A stretch of DNA of 26,003 bases from JBFMGD01 sp040751775 (GTDB lineage: Bacteria > Bacillota > Dethiobacteria > DTU022). This document shows, piece after piece, positions 15,555 through 23,276 of this stretch. The stretch lies in contig JBFMGD010000042.1 in the NCBI GenBank assembly GCA_040751775.1, positions 1 to 26,003 on the forward strand, in the 5' to 3' direction. The notes under the pieces are model-generated. The model made no database searches. It was not told the DNA's origin and saw only the letters and a list, made by a program, of their open reading frames with translations. The number at the start of each line of letters is the position of its first letter. Position 1 is the stretch's first letter. The position numbers and the translations under genes are program-made.

Positions 15555-15588
15555 AGTATTCAGAATTTAAGAAGTCAGAAATGAGAAT
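15555..15588. repeat. Degenerate interspersed AT-rich repeat, copy D
   Basis: The segment begins agtattcagaatttaagaag and continues tcagaaatgagaat. It lies in the spoIIIAC-spoIIIAD gap, which is usually only a few bases. It shares TATTCAGAATT and AAGTCAGAA with the other copies. Confidence 0.5.
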
Positions 15589-15597
15589 AAAAAAATG

Positions 15598-15804
15598 CTA
15601 AAACAGGTTAAAAATTGTTTTGATGCTGTTAAAAAGTTCGTTGATCAGTTGAAGAACCATCAACAGAACAATCACCACTCCGACCAGGGTCAGCATCTGG
15701 GCCTGTTCCTGTTTCTCCGCCTGTTTCAGCACGATATTTAAAACCGAGATGAAAATGCCGATACCCGCTATCTTGAACAAGAGATCAATGTTCACACCGT
15801 TCAC
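15598..15804 (-). CDS. spoIIIAC: SpoIIIAC, small stage III sporulation protein
   Basis: The 68-residue membrane protein has two helices, and IDLLFKIAGIGIFISVLNIV is the family signature. The frame is open further upstream, but that part overlaps spoIIIAB. The GTG at 15804 has a run of seven G residues 5 bases upstream and gives the normal length. A second GTG at 15795 is also possible. spoIIIAB ends 14 bases upstream. Confidence 0.92.
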   Translation of the reverse strand: MNGVNIDLLFKIAGIGIFISVLNIVLKQAEKQEQAQMLTLVGVVIVLLMVLQLINELFNSIKTIFNLF

Positions 15805-15818
15805 CGTTTCCCCCCCGT

Positions 15819-16349
15819 TTAGAGCAAAAGAATGATCAGCGCCGCGCCGCTGATATAACCGAGGTAGCGCCATAGTTTGACCTGGCGCCGGCTGTTATCC
15901 CGCGCTTCTTCCAGAGCAAATTCGAGATGCTGCGCCGTCAGTTGAATCTGTTTCATCTGTCCTTCCTGCTCGCTCACGCCCAGCGACACCCCGACGCTTT
16001 CAATGATCTCCCGGTCCGTTGCAGTGAAGCAGCTTTGGGGATAGCTCTGAAGCACCGCCTCCCGCCAGGCCACATTGGCGGGCAGCTCTTTTCCGGCCAG
16101 GAGAGCTTCCGACGCCGCAAGGTAGATTTCCCGCACCGGAGAAGAACACTGGCCGCCGACCGTTTTAAAAGCATATGGCAGCACTGAGCGGGCGAACGCT
16201 ATTTCCGCGGCCAAGAGTTTTAAAGAACGTTGAAACTGCTGTAGTTGATTAACCCGTTGGACCAGGGTGCGCGCCCTGAACTCGCCGTAGGCGGCCGCCG
16301 CCGCCATAATACAGGCGGCGCCGGCCAGTTTAAAATACAGTGCGGACAT
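15819..16349 (-). CDS. spoIIIAB: SpoIIIAB, stage III sporulation protein
   Basis: The 176-residue protein has a hydrophobic N-terminal anchor (about 5-20), a helical soluble domain and a C-terminal hydrophobic helix (YLGYISGAALIILLL). RVNQLQQFQRSLKLLAAEIA and VSLGVSEQEGQMKQI are typical of the family. GGGAGG lies 6 bases before the ATG. It is separated from spoIIIAA by 89 bases, in which I see no other feature. Confidence 0.93.
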   Translation of the reverse strand: MSALYFKLAGAACIMAAAAAYGEFRARTLVQRVNQLQQFQRSLKLLAAEIAFARSVLPYAFKTVGGQCSSPVREIYLAASEALLAGKELPANVAWREAVLQSYPQSCFTATDREIIESVGVSLGVSEQEGQMKQIQLTAQHLEFALEEARDNSRRQVKLWRYLGYISGAALIILLL

Positions 16350-16438
16350 ATCCGCCCTCCCGCCGCTTCTTGTTTACGCCTTGCGCCGCGCCTCTTGGTT
16401 GGCTTGATTTAATTGATCAAGTCCGGCCAAGCCCGCTG

Positions 16439-17425
16439 TTAGCTTCGCCGAAAATAGACTTTGCCGCCGCGCGGGTCAAGGATCTGTTCAACCGTCCCCA
16501 CCCCGCGGCTCCGCCCGAGAATGACAACGCGCTCAAATACCTGCATGGACCACAGCTTGCGCAGGCCGGGCCTGGCCTGCAGTTCAGCCAGGCTTCCGGC
16601 GTGGGCGGTGGCGATTACCGCCACCCCGGCATGGATAATCTCCTCCACCGCGGCCGCATCCGCCTCACTGCCGATTTCATCCGTGACAATTACCTGGGGA
16701 GCCATGGAACGGAGCAGCATCATCATTCCTTCCACCTTGGGACAGGCATCCAGAACATCGGTGCAATGGCCGACGTCAAGTTGAGGCATCCCCTGAAACG
16801 ACCCGGCGATTTCCGAGCGTTCGTCAATTACCGCTACCTTAAAACCGCGAAAACCCAGTTCCACCACGCCGTCGCCTAAACAGCGGGCCAGATCCCTTAA
16901 AAAAGTGGTTTTACCGCCCCGCGGCGGCGATATGATCAGGCCGTGCTTGACCCGCTGCCGCCGGTAATCGACAAAATAACAAACATAAGGCAACGCTGTA
17001 CCGATAATTTGCCGGGCGATTCGGTAGTTTAACCCGGTAATATGTTTAAGGCGCGCCACCCGGCCTTGCTCTACAACCGCCTGGCCGCACAGACCTACCC
17101 GGTGGCCGCCGGGTACGGTCAGGTAACCGCAGCGCAGCTCTTGCTCAAAAGCATACAGCGAGGAGCTGCTGATTAGCTGCAGCGCACGTTCCAGGTCGGT
17201 TCGGTCCGGACGGTAAGCTTTCTCCGGCGTAACCGCCGTTCCATTTTCATCCAGGAAGATATCTCCGCTACGGCCATGCAAAACTAGCGGCCGTCCCAGG
17301 CGCAGCCTGATCTCTTCCATGCCGTCCCACAGGGGTAAAGGTGAGCGATCGATCATTTCACGGATGCGTTGCGGCAGGAAACTGTTCACCTGATCCCTGG
17401 CCGGCACGGCGTGCGCATGCGCCAT
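16439..17425 (-). CDS. spoIIIAA: SpoIIIAA, ATPase of the SpoIIIA complex
   Basis: The 328-residue protein is a RecA-type ATPase related to secretion ATPases. Walker A reads SPPRGGKTTFLRDLAR, Walker B is QVIVTDEIGSEADAAAVEEI, and an arginine-rich ALQLISSSSLYAFEQELRCG segment lies ahead of the ATPase core. It powers or gates the mother cell-to-forespore channel. It is the first gene of the operon. AAGGGG lies 10 bases before the ATG, and a candidate sigma-E promoter lies 60-90 bases upstream. Confidence 0.95.
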   Translation of the reverse strand: MAHAHAVPARDQVNSFLPQRIREMIDRSPLPLWDGMEEIRLRLGRPLVLHGRSGDIFLDENGTAVTPEKAYRPDRTDLERALQLISSSSLYAFEQELRCGYLTVPGGHRVGLCGQAVVEQGRVARLKHITGLNYRIARQIIGTALPYVCYFVDYRRQRVKHGLIISPPRGGKTTFLRDLARCLGDGVVELGFRGFKVAVIDERSEIAGSFQGMPQLDVGHCTDVLDACPKVEGMMMLLRSMAPQVIVTDEIGSEADAAAVEEIIHAGVAVIATAHAGSLAELQARPGLRKLWSMQVFERVVILGRSRGVGTVEQILDPRGGKVYFRRS

Positions 17426-17485
17426 TTTTTCACAACCCCTTCAACAGGTATTGCCGATGCTTGGCTCCTCTCAAGTCCGTATTTA

Positions 17486-17515
17486 TGTATATGAACCGGG
17501 CCGGCGCGATAGGAC
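17486..17515 (-). promoter_or_regulatory. Candidate sigma-E promoter for the spoIIIA operon
   Basis: On the minus strand, GTCCTATC (17508-17515), 14 bases and CATATACA (17486-17493) resemble the sigma-E elements GTCATATT and CATACAAT with the correct spacing. The match is partial (6/8 and 5/8). spoIIIA is a known sigma-E operon in Bacillus and Clostridium, and no sigma-A-like promoter is obvious in this gap. Confidence 0.4.
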
Positions 17516-17581
17516 AAAAAGAGAGGGGGAGAGGTATTCTCCTCCGATCACAAAACTGATTCCTGAATCCTTACTACCAGC

Positions 17582-17611
17582 AAAAAAAAGCTGCCCGGAT
17601 TCCGGGCAGCC
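17582..17611 (-). terminator. Rho-independent terminator of the aroE-efp operon
   Basis: A perfect GCTGCCCGGA/TCCGGGCAGC stem (17590-17599 and 17601-17610) is followed on the minus strand by eight T residues (17582-17589). It lies about 45 bases after the stop codon at 17654 and insulates the spoIIIA promoter from upstream transcription. Confidence 0.92.
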
Positions 17612-17653
17612 TTATGGTATGCCGCTAAAACATGCTAGAACAGATTAAAAAAA

Positions 17654-18136
17654 TTACTGCTCTTTCTTGTCCTCTCCATCTTTTTCTTCTTCGTCGAGAA
17701 GTTCTTCCAGATCTTCTTCTTCCCAATCTTCGTCATCAATGAGCACTACTTCGCCGCAGCCCGGACAGGTTACCTCGATCGCGGCATCCTGGTCCAGGAG
17801 ATCCTCGCTGACCACGACTACTTCCCGGCAGTTCGGACACTCCATGGAAAAACCGCCCTCGAATTCTTCATCTTCATCGTCATCGTCATCGTCATCGTCG
17901 TCATTGCAGTTCTCGTAAAAATCTTCTTCCAGTTCCGTTAAATCTTCATCAATCGCCTCGGTGTACTCAAAAAGCTCTTCGTGATCGACCTTAAGCTGCT
18001 CGAGTTCATCGGCAAATTCTTCGAGTATATCGATCACCTTCTGCAGAATCTTCTCCTCCTTGCTGCCGTCACCAAGCTCCAATCCCTCGGCCAATCCCCT
18101 CAAATAAGCCACCCGTGCTTTCAAATCATCCGCCAC
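17654..18136 (-). CDS. Acidic zinc-ribbon protein, CD1247-type N-terminal domain
   Basis: This 160-residue, very acidic protein starts with a conserved helical domain (ARVAYLRGLAEGLELGDGSK) found in clostridial CD1247-like proteins. An acidic coiled-coil segment and a run of nine aspartates (about 79-87) follow. Next is one zinc ribbon, CPNC then CPGC about 30 residues later, and an acidic tail. The function is unknown; the single ribbon suggests a protein or nucleic-acid interaction. It starts with GTG (18134-18136), with AAAGGAGG 9 bases upstream. It follows efp by 40 bases and precedes the terminator. Confidence 0.8.
   Translation of the reverse strand: MADDLKARVAYLRGLAEGLELGDGSKEEKILQKVIDILEEFADELEQLKVDHEELFEYTEAIDEDLTELEEDFYENCNDDDDDDDDDEDEEFEGGFSMECPNCREVVVVSEDLLDQDAAIEVTCPGCGEVVLIDDEDWEEEDLEELLDEEEKDGEDKKEQ
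17874..17903. repeat. TCATCG hexanucleotide tandem repeat encoding poly-Asp
   Basis: Four perfect TCATCG copies (17874-17897) plus two related triplets form a microsatellite inside the acidic zinc-ribbon gene. On the coding strand they are alternating GAC and GAT codons. Unit loss or gain is in frame, so it would change only the length of the aspartate run. Confidence 0.8.
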
Positions 18137-18176
18137 TAGATAATGCCTCCTTTCAACTTATAACCATATTATTCCA

Positions 18177-18734
18177 CTATACCCGTTCAATATATGCACC
18201 GCTGCGGGTATCAATCCTCAATACATCTCCCACATGAATAAAAAACGGCACCTGCACGACCAACCCGGTCTCCAGCGTGGCCGGTTTGGATCCGCCGGAG
18301 GCGGTGTCGCCCTTTACACCCGGGTCTGTCTCCACCACCGCCAGTTCCACCGTGTAGGGCATCTCCACGCCGACAATTTTTTCACCATGGACGATCACGC
18401 TGAGCTTTTCATTTTCCCGGAGATACTTTACCGCATCCCCCATCTGCTCTTTCGAAAGGGCCAACTGCTCATAGGTTTCCAAATCCATCAGGTAATAATC
18501 GCCCTCACTGCTGTAAAGATACTCCATCTCTTTGCGCTCCAGGTGAGCCCGCGCAATTTTTTCACCGGCCCGGAAAGTTTTTTCGGTAGTCGATCCGGTG
18601 CGCAAATTTTTCAGCTTGGAGCGGACGAAAGCCGAACCTTTACCCGGCTTAACATGCTGGAATTCCACCACCGTGTAGATATCGCCGTCCAGTTCGATCG
18701 TCAGTCCGGTATGAAAATCGTTGGTTGAGATCAT
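18177..18734 (-). CDS. efp: Elongation factor P
   Basis: The 185-residue protein has the three-beta-barrel EF-P layout: a KOW-like N-terminal domain with the tip loop KPGKGSAF (Lys32, the residue modified in many bacteria), DLETYEQ in the middle domain, and a C-terminal VQVPFFIHVGDVLRIDTRSG signature. EF-P relieves ribosome stalling at consecutive prolines. The nearest SD-like element, GAGGGGG, is about 14 bases before the ATG, which is long. The M24 peptidase gene ends 19 bases upstream, as in many Firmicutes. Confidence 0.96.
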   Translation of the reverse strand: MISTNDFHTGLTIELDGDIYTVVEFQHVKPGKGSAFVRSKLKNLRTGSTTEKTFRAGEKIARAHLERKEMEYLYSSEGDYYLMDLETYEQLALSKEQMGDAVKYLRENEKLSVIVHGEKIVGVEMPYTVELAVVETDPGVKGDTASGGSKPATLETGLVVQVPFFIHVGDVLRIDTRSGAYIERV

Positions 18735-18753
18735 AGATCAACAGCTACCCCCT

Positions 18754-19821
18754 CTAGGCTACAGTAATCAAATCCCTCGAACAGAGCGTCAGGCGCTCCG
18801 TTCCCTCGCCGGTAATCAAAACCATATCTTCAATGCGCACGCCCCCCCACCCGGGGATATAGACACCCGGTTCGACGGTGACGATCATCCCCGGCGAGAG
18901 CACAATCTCGCCGCGCGGGGAAAGGGTCGGCTGTTCGTGTGTTTCCAGGCCCACCCCGTGTCCCAGGCCGTGCCCGAACTGCTCGCCGAAACCGGATTCC
19001 TCAATGATCGTCCGGGCCGGGGCATCGGCTTCCCGGCCGGTCATGCCGGGCCGGATCCGGCGCACCGCTTCATCCTGCGCCCGGCGGACAATTTCGTAAA
19101 CCTGCCGCTGCCGCCCATCGGGTTCGCCGAGGCAAACCGTGCGCGTCATATCGGTGGCGTAGCCGTCAAAAACAGCTCCGAAATCCATGGTCACCAGTTC
19201 GCCGCGTGCCAGCGCCTTGGCCGAAGCCGAACCATGCGGCAGCGCTCCCCGCTCTCCCGAGGCGATGATGTATTCAAAAGCAGCCGCGGAGGCGCCGAGC
19301 CGGCGTAAATATATTTCCAACTCCAGCGCAACGGCCTGTTCGGTCAGGCCCGGCTTCAGGCAGTTCAGGATATGGGTGAAAGCCTGGTCCAGGCAAGAGG
19401 CGCCCCGGCGCAAAACCGCCAGTTCGCCCTGGTCCTTGATCATGCGCATCTCTTCGACCAAGTTTTCCGTGGGCACCAGCTCAACGGTTAAAACCTTGCT
19501 TAGATCTTGAAACAGGGCGTAGGTGACCTGTTTTTGTTCGAAGCCGACCTGTTGCCAGCCGGTTTCGGCGAGAATTGGCGCCAGGCTTTGCGGCAGCTCA
19601 TCCTGCCAGCCCCGGATCTCGCAGTGCGGCGCCTGCTGCGCGGCTTGTTCCCGGTATCGAAAATCGGTAATTAAAAAAGCCTGTTCCCATCCCACGAGAA
19701 GAACGCCGTTGGTGCCGTCAAAGCCGCTGAGATACTGCCGGTTGAACGGCTGGGTGATTAATACCGCTTCCAGGGCGTGTTCCTGTATTTTTTCCTGCAA
19801 ACGCCGCAAACGCTCGATCAA
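18754..19821 (-). CDS. M24 family Xaa-Pro peptidase
   Basis: The 355-residue protein has a creatinase-like N-terminal domain and a pita-bread catalytic domain. The dinuclear metal ligands are visible as MDFGAVFDGYATDMTRT (two Asp), GHGLGHGVGLETHE (His), VTVEPGVYIPG (Glu) and VRIEDMVL (Glu). It removes residues N-terminal to proline (aminopeptidase) or splits Xaa-Pro dipeptides; the exact specificity cannot be read from the sequence. It starts with TTG (19819-19821), with GGGAG 7 bases upstream. It lies between aroQ and efp, a common clostridial arrangement. Confidence 0.93.
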   Translation of the reverse strand: MIERLRRLQEKIQEHALEAVLITQPFNRQYLSGFDGTNGVLLVGWEQAFLITDFRYREQAAQQAPHCEIRGWQDELPQSLAPILAETGWQQVGFEQKQVTYALFQDLSKVLTVELVPTENLVEEMRMIKDQGELAVLRRGASCLDQAFTHILNCLKPGLTEQAVALELEIYLRRLGASAAAFEYIIASGERGALPHGSASAKALARGELVTMDFGAVFDGYATDMTRTVCLGEPDGRQRQVYEIVRRAQDEAVRRIRPGMTGREADAPARTIIEESGFGEQFGHGLGHGVGLETHEQPTLSPRGEIVLSPGMIVTVEPGVYIPGWGGVRIEDMVLITGEGTERLTLCSRDLITVA

Positions 19822-19833
19822 GTGCCTACTCCC

Positions 19834-20304
19834 TCAGCCTTCATTTATTATTTTAACCAGCGCCTCCAAACCCCATAAATAACTGTCGGCACCGAGGCCG
19901 CAGATAACGCCGCCGGCCACGGGTGAGATTACCGATAGATGGCGGAACGGCTCGCGGGCGAAAATATTGCTTAAATGAACTTCAATCACCGGCAGCGCAG
20001 CCGCGTCCAGCGCCTCACGCAGGGCGTAACTGTAATGCGTCAGGGCGGCTGGGTTAATCAGGATCGCCTGGTAGACGCCGGGAGCCTCCTGGATCCGGTC
20101 CACCAGGGCTCCTTCATGATTTGACTGACAGCAGTCCACGGCGACCCCCAGGGAGGCGGCGCGCAGGGCCAGGGCGGCGTCAATCTCCGGCAGCGTCGTT
20201 GTGCCGTAGACCGCGGGCTCTCTTCGGCCCAACAAGTTTAAATTGGGGCCGTGCAAAACCAATATCCTTTTTTTGGTGTCGTTCAGTTTTTTCGACCTCC
20301 CCAC
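19834..20304 (-). CDS. aroQ: AroQ, type II 3-dehydroquinate dehydratase
   Basis: The enzyme has the signature HGPNLNLLGRREPAVYG (with the catalytic tyrosine), QSNHEGALVDRIQ, INPAALTHYSYALREAL and EVHLSNIFAREPFRH. It converts 3-dehydroquinate to 3-dehydroshikimate. The start is unclear. An ATG at 20313 directly abuts AGGGA. A GTG at 20304 has that AGGGA at 9 bases and is chosen here. A strong GGGGAGG at 20296-20302 also lies 9 bases before an in-frame CTG at 20286, close to the conserved RILVLHG start. It follows aroK by about 70 bases. Confidence 0.94.
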   Translation of the reverse strand: MGRSKKLNDTKKRILVLHGPNLNLLGRREPAVYGTTTLPEIDAALALRAASLGVAVDCCQSNHEGALVDRIQEAPGVYQAILINPAALTHYSYALREALDAAALPVIEVHLSNIFAREPFRHLSVISPVAGGVICGLGADSYLWGLEALVKIINEG

Positions 20305-20377
20305 TGATATCATTCCCTGATCCGGGATGGAATTCCTGCCTGATTGGTTAATTTTTCATGACTAATCGCCAGGGGAG

Positions 20378-20923
20378 TTAGGGGAGGTCACGCGGCTTAC
20401 GCAGTTTTTTTATGATTTCCGCGGCAACCCGGGAGGGGGTCTTGCCGGTAGTGTCTACAAGCAGGTCACACTGGCGGTAATACGGTTCCCGTGTCTCCAG
20501 TAAATTGCGCACCCGCTCGCCCGGTTTAGCACCGTACAGCAAGGGGCGCCCGCCGGCTCCGGCGGTGCGCCGCACGATCGCCCGGACAGAAGCAGTGAGC
20601 AGGACGATCACACCGCAGCGCTGCAAGCAAAGACGGTTTGTCTCCCTGAGCACCGCGCCGCCCCCGGTCGCTACAATCAGGGAACCGGCCGGGTAGCGAG
20701 CCAGTCCCGCGATTACTTCGCTTTCCCGATCCCTGAAATATGTTTCTCCGAACCGCTCGAAGAGGAGCGGTACGGGTAATCCGGCCAGCGTTTCAACCGC
20801 GGCGTCAGTATCAATGAAGCGGCGCTTTAAGCGGCGCGCCAGCACCTCTCCCACCGCCGTTTTTCCTGTTCCCATGAAGCCGGTCAGGATGATGTTTTTT
20901 ACCGCTAGAGGGTTTTCATTCAC
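20378..20923 (-). CDS. aroK: Shikimate kinase
   Basis: The 181-residue P-loop kinase has the Walker A sequence TGFMGTGKTAVGEVLA, the shikimate-binding FIDTDAAVE and the ATGGGAVLRE loop. The lid region carries RPLLYG. It phosphorylates shikimate with ATP in the aromatic amino-acid pathway, in an operon with aroQ and aroE. It starts with GTG (20921-20923), with GGAGG 9 bases upstream. Confidence 0.95.
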   Translation of the reverse strand: MNENPLAVKNIILTGFMGTGKTAVGEVLARRLKRRFIDTDAAVETLAGLPVPLLFERFGETYFRDRESEVIAGLARYPAGSLIVATGGGAVLRETNRLCLQRCGVIVLLTASVRAIVRRTAGAGGRPLLYGAKPGERVRNLLETREPYYRQCDLLVDTTGKTPSRVAAEIIKKLRKPRDLP

Positions 20924-20951
20924 TTACATTTACCTCCGTTTAGAACCTGCT

Positions 20952-21428
20952 TTAGATTTCCCAGCTGTCGGGTGGCTGCTCTGATATGCGGACCCGGCCC
21001 GTGGCCGGGGTGACAATAATGTAGAGCACTGCTCCCTGTTGATCGATCATGGAGACAGTGCCGCCCTGGCTGGGCGCCCCGGACCGGTGAAAATACAGGT
21101 TTTGCGTGCCCGAGACAATCGGAAAATTAATGATCTGAAAGGAAACTCCTTCCGGCAGCCTGACCGTAAAACGCTCCCCGGCGGCATTATCAAAAACCCT
21201 GTAGCTGGAACCGTAAAACCGGAACTCAATATAACTGGTCAGACCTGACGTGATCGCGGCCTGTTGGGTACGCCGCATATCAAGAGCCAATTTTCGCGCG
21301 GCAATCTCCAGGTTTCTGCCTTGCCCGGTGTTCACCAGGGCAGGCGCGGCGATCGCGGCGAGCAAAGCCAGGATCGCCAATACACAGAGCAGTTCAATTA
21401 TACTAAATGCCGGCGAAAATTTGCGCAT
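20952..21428 (-). CDS. GspH-type pseudopilin / type IV prepilin-like protein
   Basis: The 158-residue protein begins with a short leader and N-methylation helix, MRKFSPA then FSIIELLCVLAILALLAAIA, typical of class III prepilins. A GspH-like beta-rich domain follows. Cleavage would be after Ala7 rather than the usual Gly, while Glu5 of the mature protein is kept. The frame is open upstream to 21554, but that part overlaps pilB. GGAGAG lies 6 bases before the ATG at 21428, which fixes the start. It lies 70 bases after pilB and is presumably a minor pilin processed by the peptidase encoded at 24307. Confidence 0.85.
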   Translation of the reverse strand: MRKFSPAFSIIELLCVLAILALLAAIAAPALVNTGQGRNLEIAARKLALDMRRTQQAAITSGLTSYIEFRFYGSSYRVFDNAAGERFTVRLPEGVSFQIINFPIVSGTQNLYFHRSGAPSQGGTVSMIDQQGAVLYIIVTPATGRVRISEQPPDSWEI

Positions 21429-21475
21429 GTTACTCTCCAGCGGTTCCGCCACCTTTCGTTTCCCGATAAGCATTG

Positions 21476-21488
21476 GGTGCCAGGCACC
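21476..21488. repeat. REP-like GGTGCC/GGCACC palindrome
   Basis: A 13-base palindrome, GGTGCCAGGCACC, sits in the short gap between pilB and the GspH-type gene. There is no T-run on the minus strand, so it is not a terminator of the operon. Similar GGTGCC-N-GGCACC elements occur as dispersed repeats in other bacterial genomes. Confidence 0.45.
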
Positions 21489-21498
21489 TTTAATCAGG

Positions 21499-23241
21499 TT
21501 ATGGTTCTCTCCTGAAATAGGCCGCGTCAACATATGAACTGATTTCATCGTCAAAGACGCTGCTGAAAGTTACCCGCACGATCTCACGTAAAGTAGTGAC
21601 GCCGGATTCAAGACAGCGCAGCCCGTCTTGCAGCAGGGGAACCATACCCTGGCGCACCGCTTTTTCCTGCAAGCGCTGGGCGGTAGCGCCGCTGAGGATC
21701 TGTTGATGAATCTCCTGGTTCAGCACCAGCAGCTCTTGGATGCATGTCCGTCCCCGGTAACCGGTATAGTTGCAATGCCTGCAACCCGCTCCTTGGTACA
21801 GAGTGTCCGGCGGCTCCTTGTTAAATAGATGCCGGTAAAAAAGAAGCTCTTCCGCAGAAAGCGGGTATGGTGCGCGGCAATAATGGCAGATGATCCTGAT
21901 TAAACGCTGCGCAACCACCCCGACCAGGGAAGCGGCAATCCGGTAACCTTCCATACCCATATCCAACAGGCGTGAAATGGCGCCGGCGGCGTTATTGGTG
22001 TGCAGTGTGCTCAGAACCAGGTGCCCGGTCAGGGCGGCCTGGGTCGCGATTTTTGCCGTTTCCAGGTCCCGGATTTCTCCGACCATGATAATATTGGGGT
22101 CCTGGCGCAGGATAAAACGCAGCGCGCCGGCAAAGGTGAGATTGATGCGCGGGTTGACCTGGATTTGATTAATGCCGCTCAGGCGGTACTCGACCGGATC
22201 TTCGACGGTGATAATATTGTCTTCAGGGCGATTGAGGTAATGCAGCGCCGAATAGAGGGTTGTGGTTTTCCCGCAGCCGGTTGGACCGGTCACCAGGATC
22301 ATGCCGGAGGGGTTCATCAACAATTTGCGCAATGTGCGGTAGTTATTTTCGGAAAACCCCAGAGACTCCAGCGGGAGAACTATTTTAGACCTCTCCAACA
22401 GGCGGATCACGACTTTTTCACCATGAATGGTGGGCATTGTGGAAACGCGCAGGTTTACCTCTCGCCGGTCGGCCTGAATGGGAATGTTGCCGTCCTGGGG
22501 TAGCCGCCTTTCGGCGATGTCTAAATTGGCCATAATCTTGATGCGTGATATGATCAGCGGCTCGGTATCCCTGGGAGGCGACATCAAGTCTTGCAACATG
22601 CCGTCAATGCGCATGCGGATGCGCAACCCTTCTTCGCCCGGTTCCAGGTGAATGTCGCTGGCGCCTTCATCAACCGCTCGCTTGATCAGTGCGTTCACCA
22701 CTTTTACAACCGGCGCCTCATCTACCAGGGAACGCAGGCGGGTCAGTTTTTCTTCATCCCGGGTGTGACTGTCGTTTTCGGCTACGCTGCCGGCTAGAGA
22801 TTCCTTAAGGCCATGGAACTGGTTGTTCGCATACGTGATCGCGCTCTCCGAGGCGATAACCGGTTCCACCTCCAGCCCTGTAAACATGGCTACATCGTCC
22901 AGGGCGGACAGATTCATCGGATCAGCCATGGCCAGGCGAAGGCGCCTGTCCCGCTTTTCGATCGGTATGACCTGGTAGCGTTGCGCCATGCTTCTGGGGA
23001 TAGAGGTGGCGGCGGCGGGATCGATTTTGCAGTTGTAGAGATTGACCTGAGGTATATCCAGCTGTTCTTCAATGATCGAGATCAGCTTTGCTTCGGTGAT
23101 TAAACCGTTTTCCACCAGCAGCCTGCCGAGCCGCTTGCGGGTCGATTTCTGCGCAGCCAGAACACTGGTGAGCTGCTCTTCATTGATCGCGCCGCTTTCC
23201 AGCAACAGTTCACCAAGCCTACGGCGTTTGGACCGAACCAT
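21499..23241 (-). CDS. pilB: PilB/GspE type IV pilus assembly ATPase with MshEN domain
   Basis: The 580-residue protein begins with two 24-residue MshEN motifs, residues 8-31 (RLGELLLESGAINEEQ...) and 37-60 (RLGRLLVENGLITEAK...), joined by exactly five residues. This arrangement binds c-di-GMP in MshE-type ATPases. The secretion ATPase core has Walker A GPTGCGKT (319-326), Asp-box residues around 345-350, Walker B IIMVGEIRD (384-392), a His-box THLHT-type segment (STLHTNN) and a tetracysteine zinc site (Cys452, 455, 487, 490). It drives pilus extension or pseudopilus assembly. aroE ends 35 bases upstream. Confidence 0.94.
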   Translation of the reverse strand: MVRSKRRRLGELLLESGAINEEQLTSVLAAQKSTRKRLGRLLVENGLITEAKLISIIEEQLDIPQVNLYNCKIDPAAATSIPRSMAQRYQVIPIEKRDRRLRLAMADPMNLSALDDVAMFTGLEVEPVIASESAITYANNQFHGLKESLAGSVAENDSHTRDEEKLTRLRSLVDEAPVVKVVNALIKRAVDEGASDIHLEPGEEGLRIRMRIDGMLQDLMSPPRDTEPLIISRIKIMANLDIAERRLPQDGNIPIQADRREVNLRVSTMPTIHGEKVVIRLLERSKIVLPLESLGFSENNYRTLRKLLMNPSGMILVTGPTGCGKTTTLYSALHYLNRPEDNIITVEDPVEYRLSGINQIQVNPRINLTFAGALRFILRQDPNIIMVGEIRDLETAKIATQAALTGHLVLSTLHTNNAAGAISRLLDMGMEGYRIAASLVGVVAQRLIRIICHYCRAPYPLSAEELLFYRHLFNKEPPDTLYQGAGCRHCNYTGYRGRTCIQELLVLNQEIHQQILSGATAQRLQEKAVRQGMVPLLQDGLRCLESGVTTLREIVRVTFSSVFDDEISSYVDAAYFRREP

Positions 23242-23276
23242 AACCTCCCTCCTCGAGTGAAACAGAGTGTCTTTAT

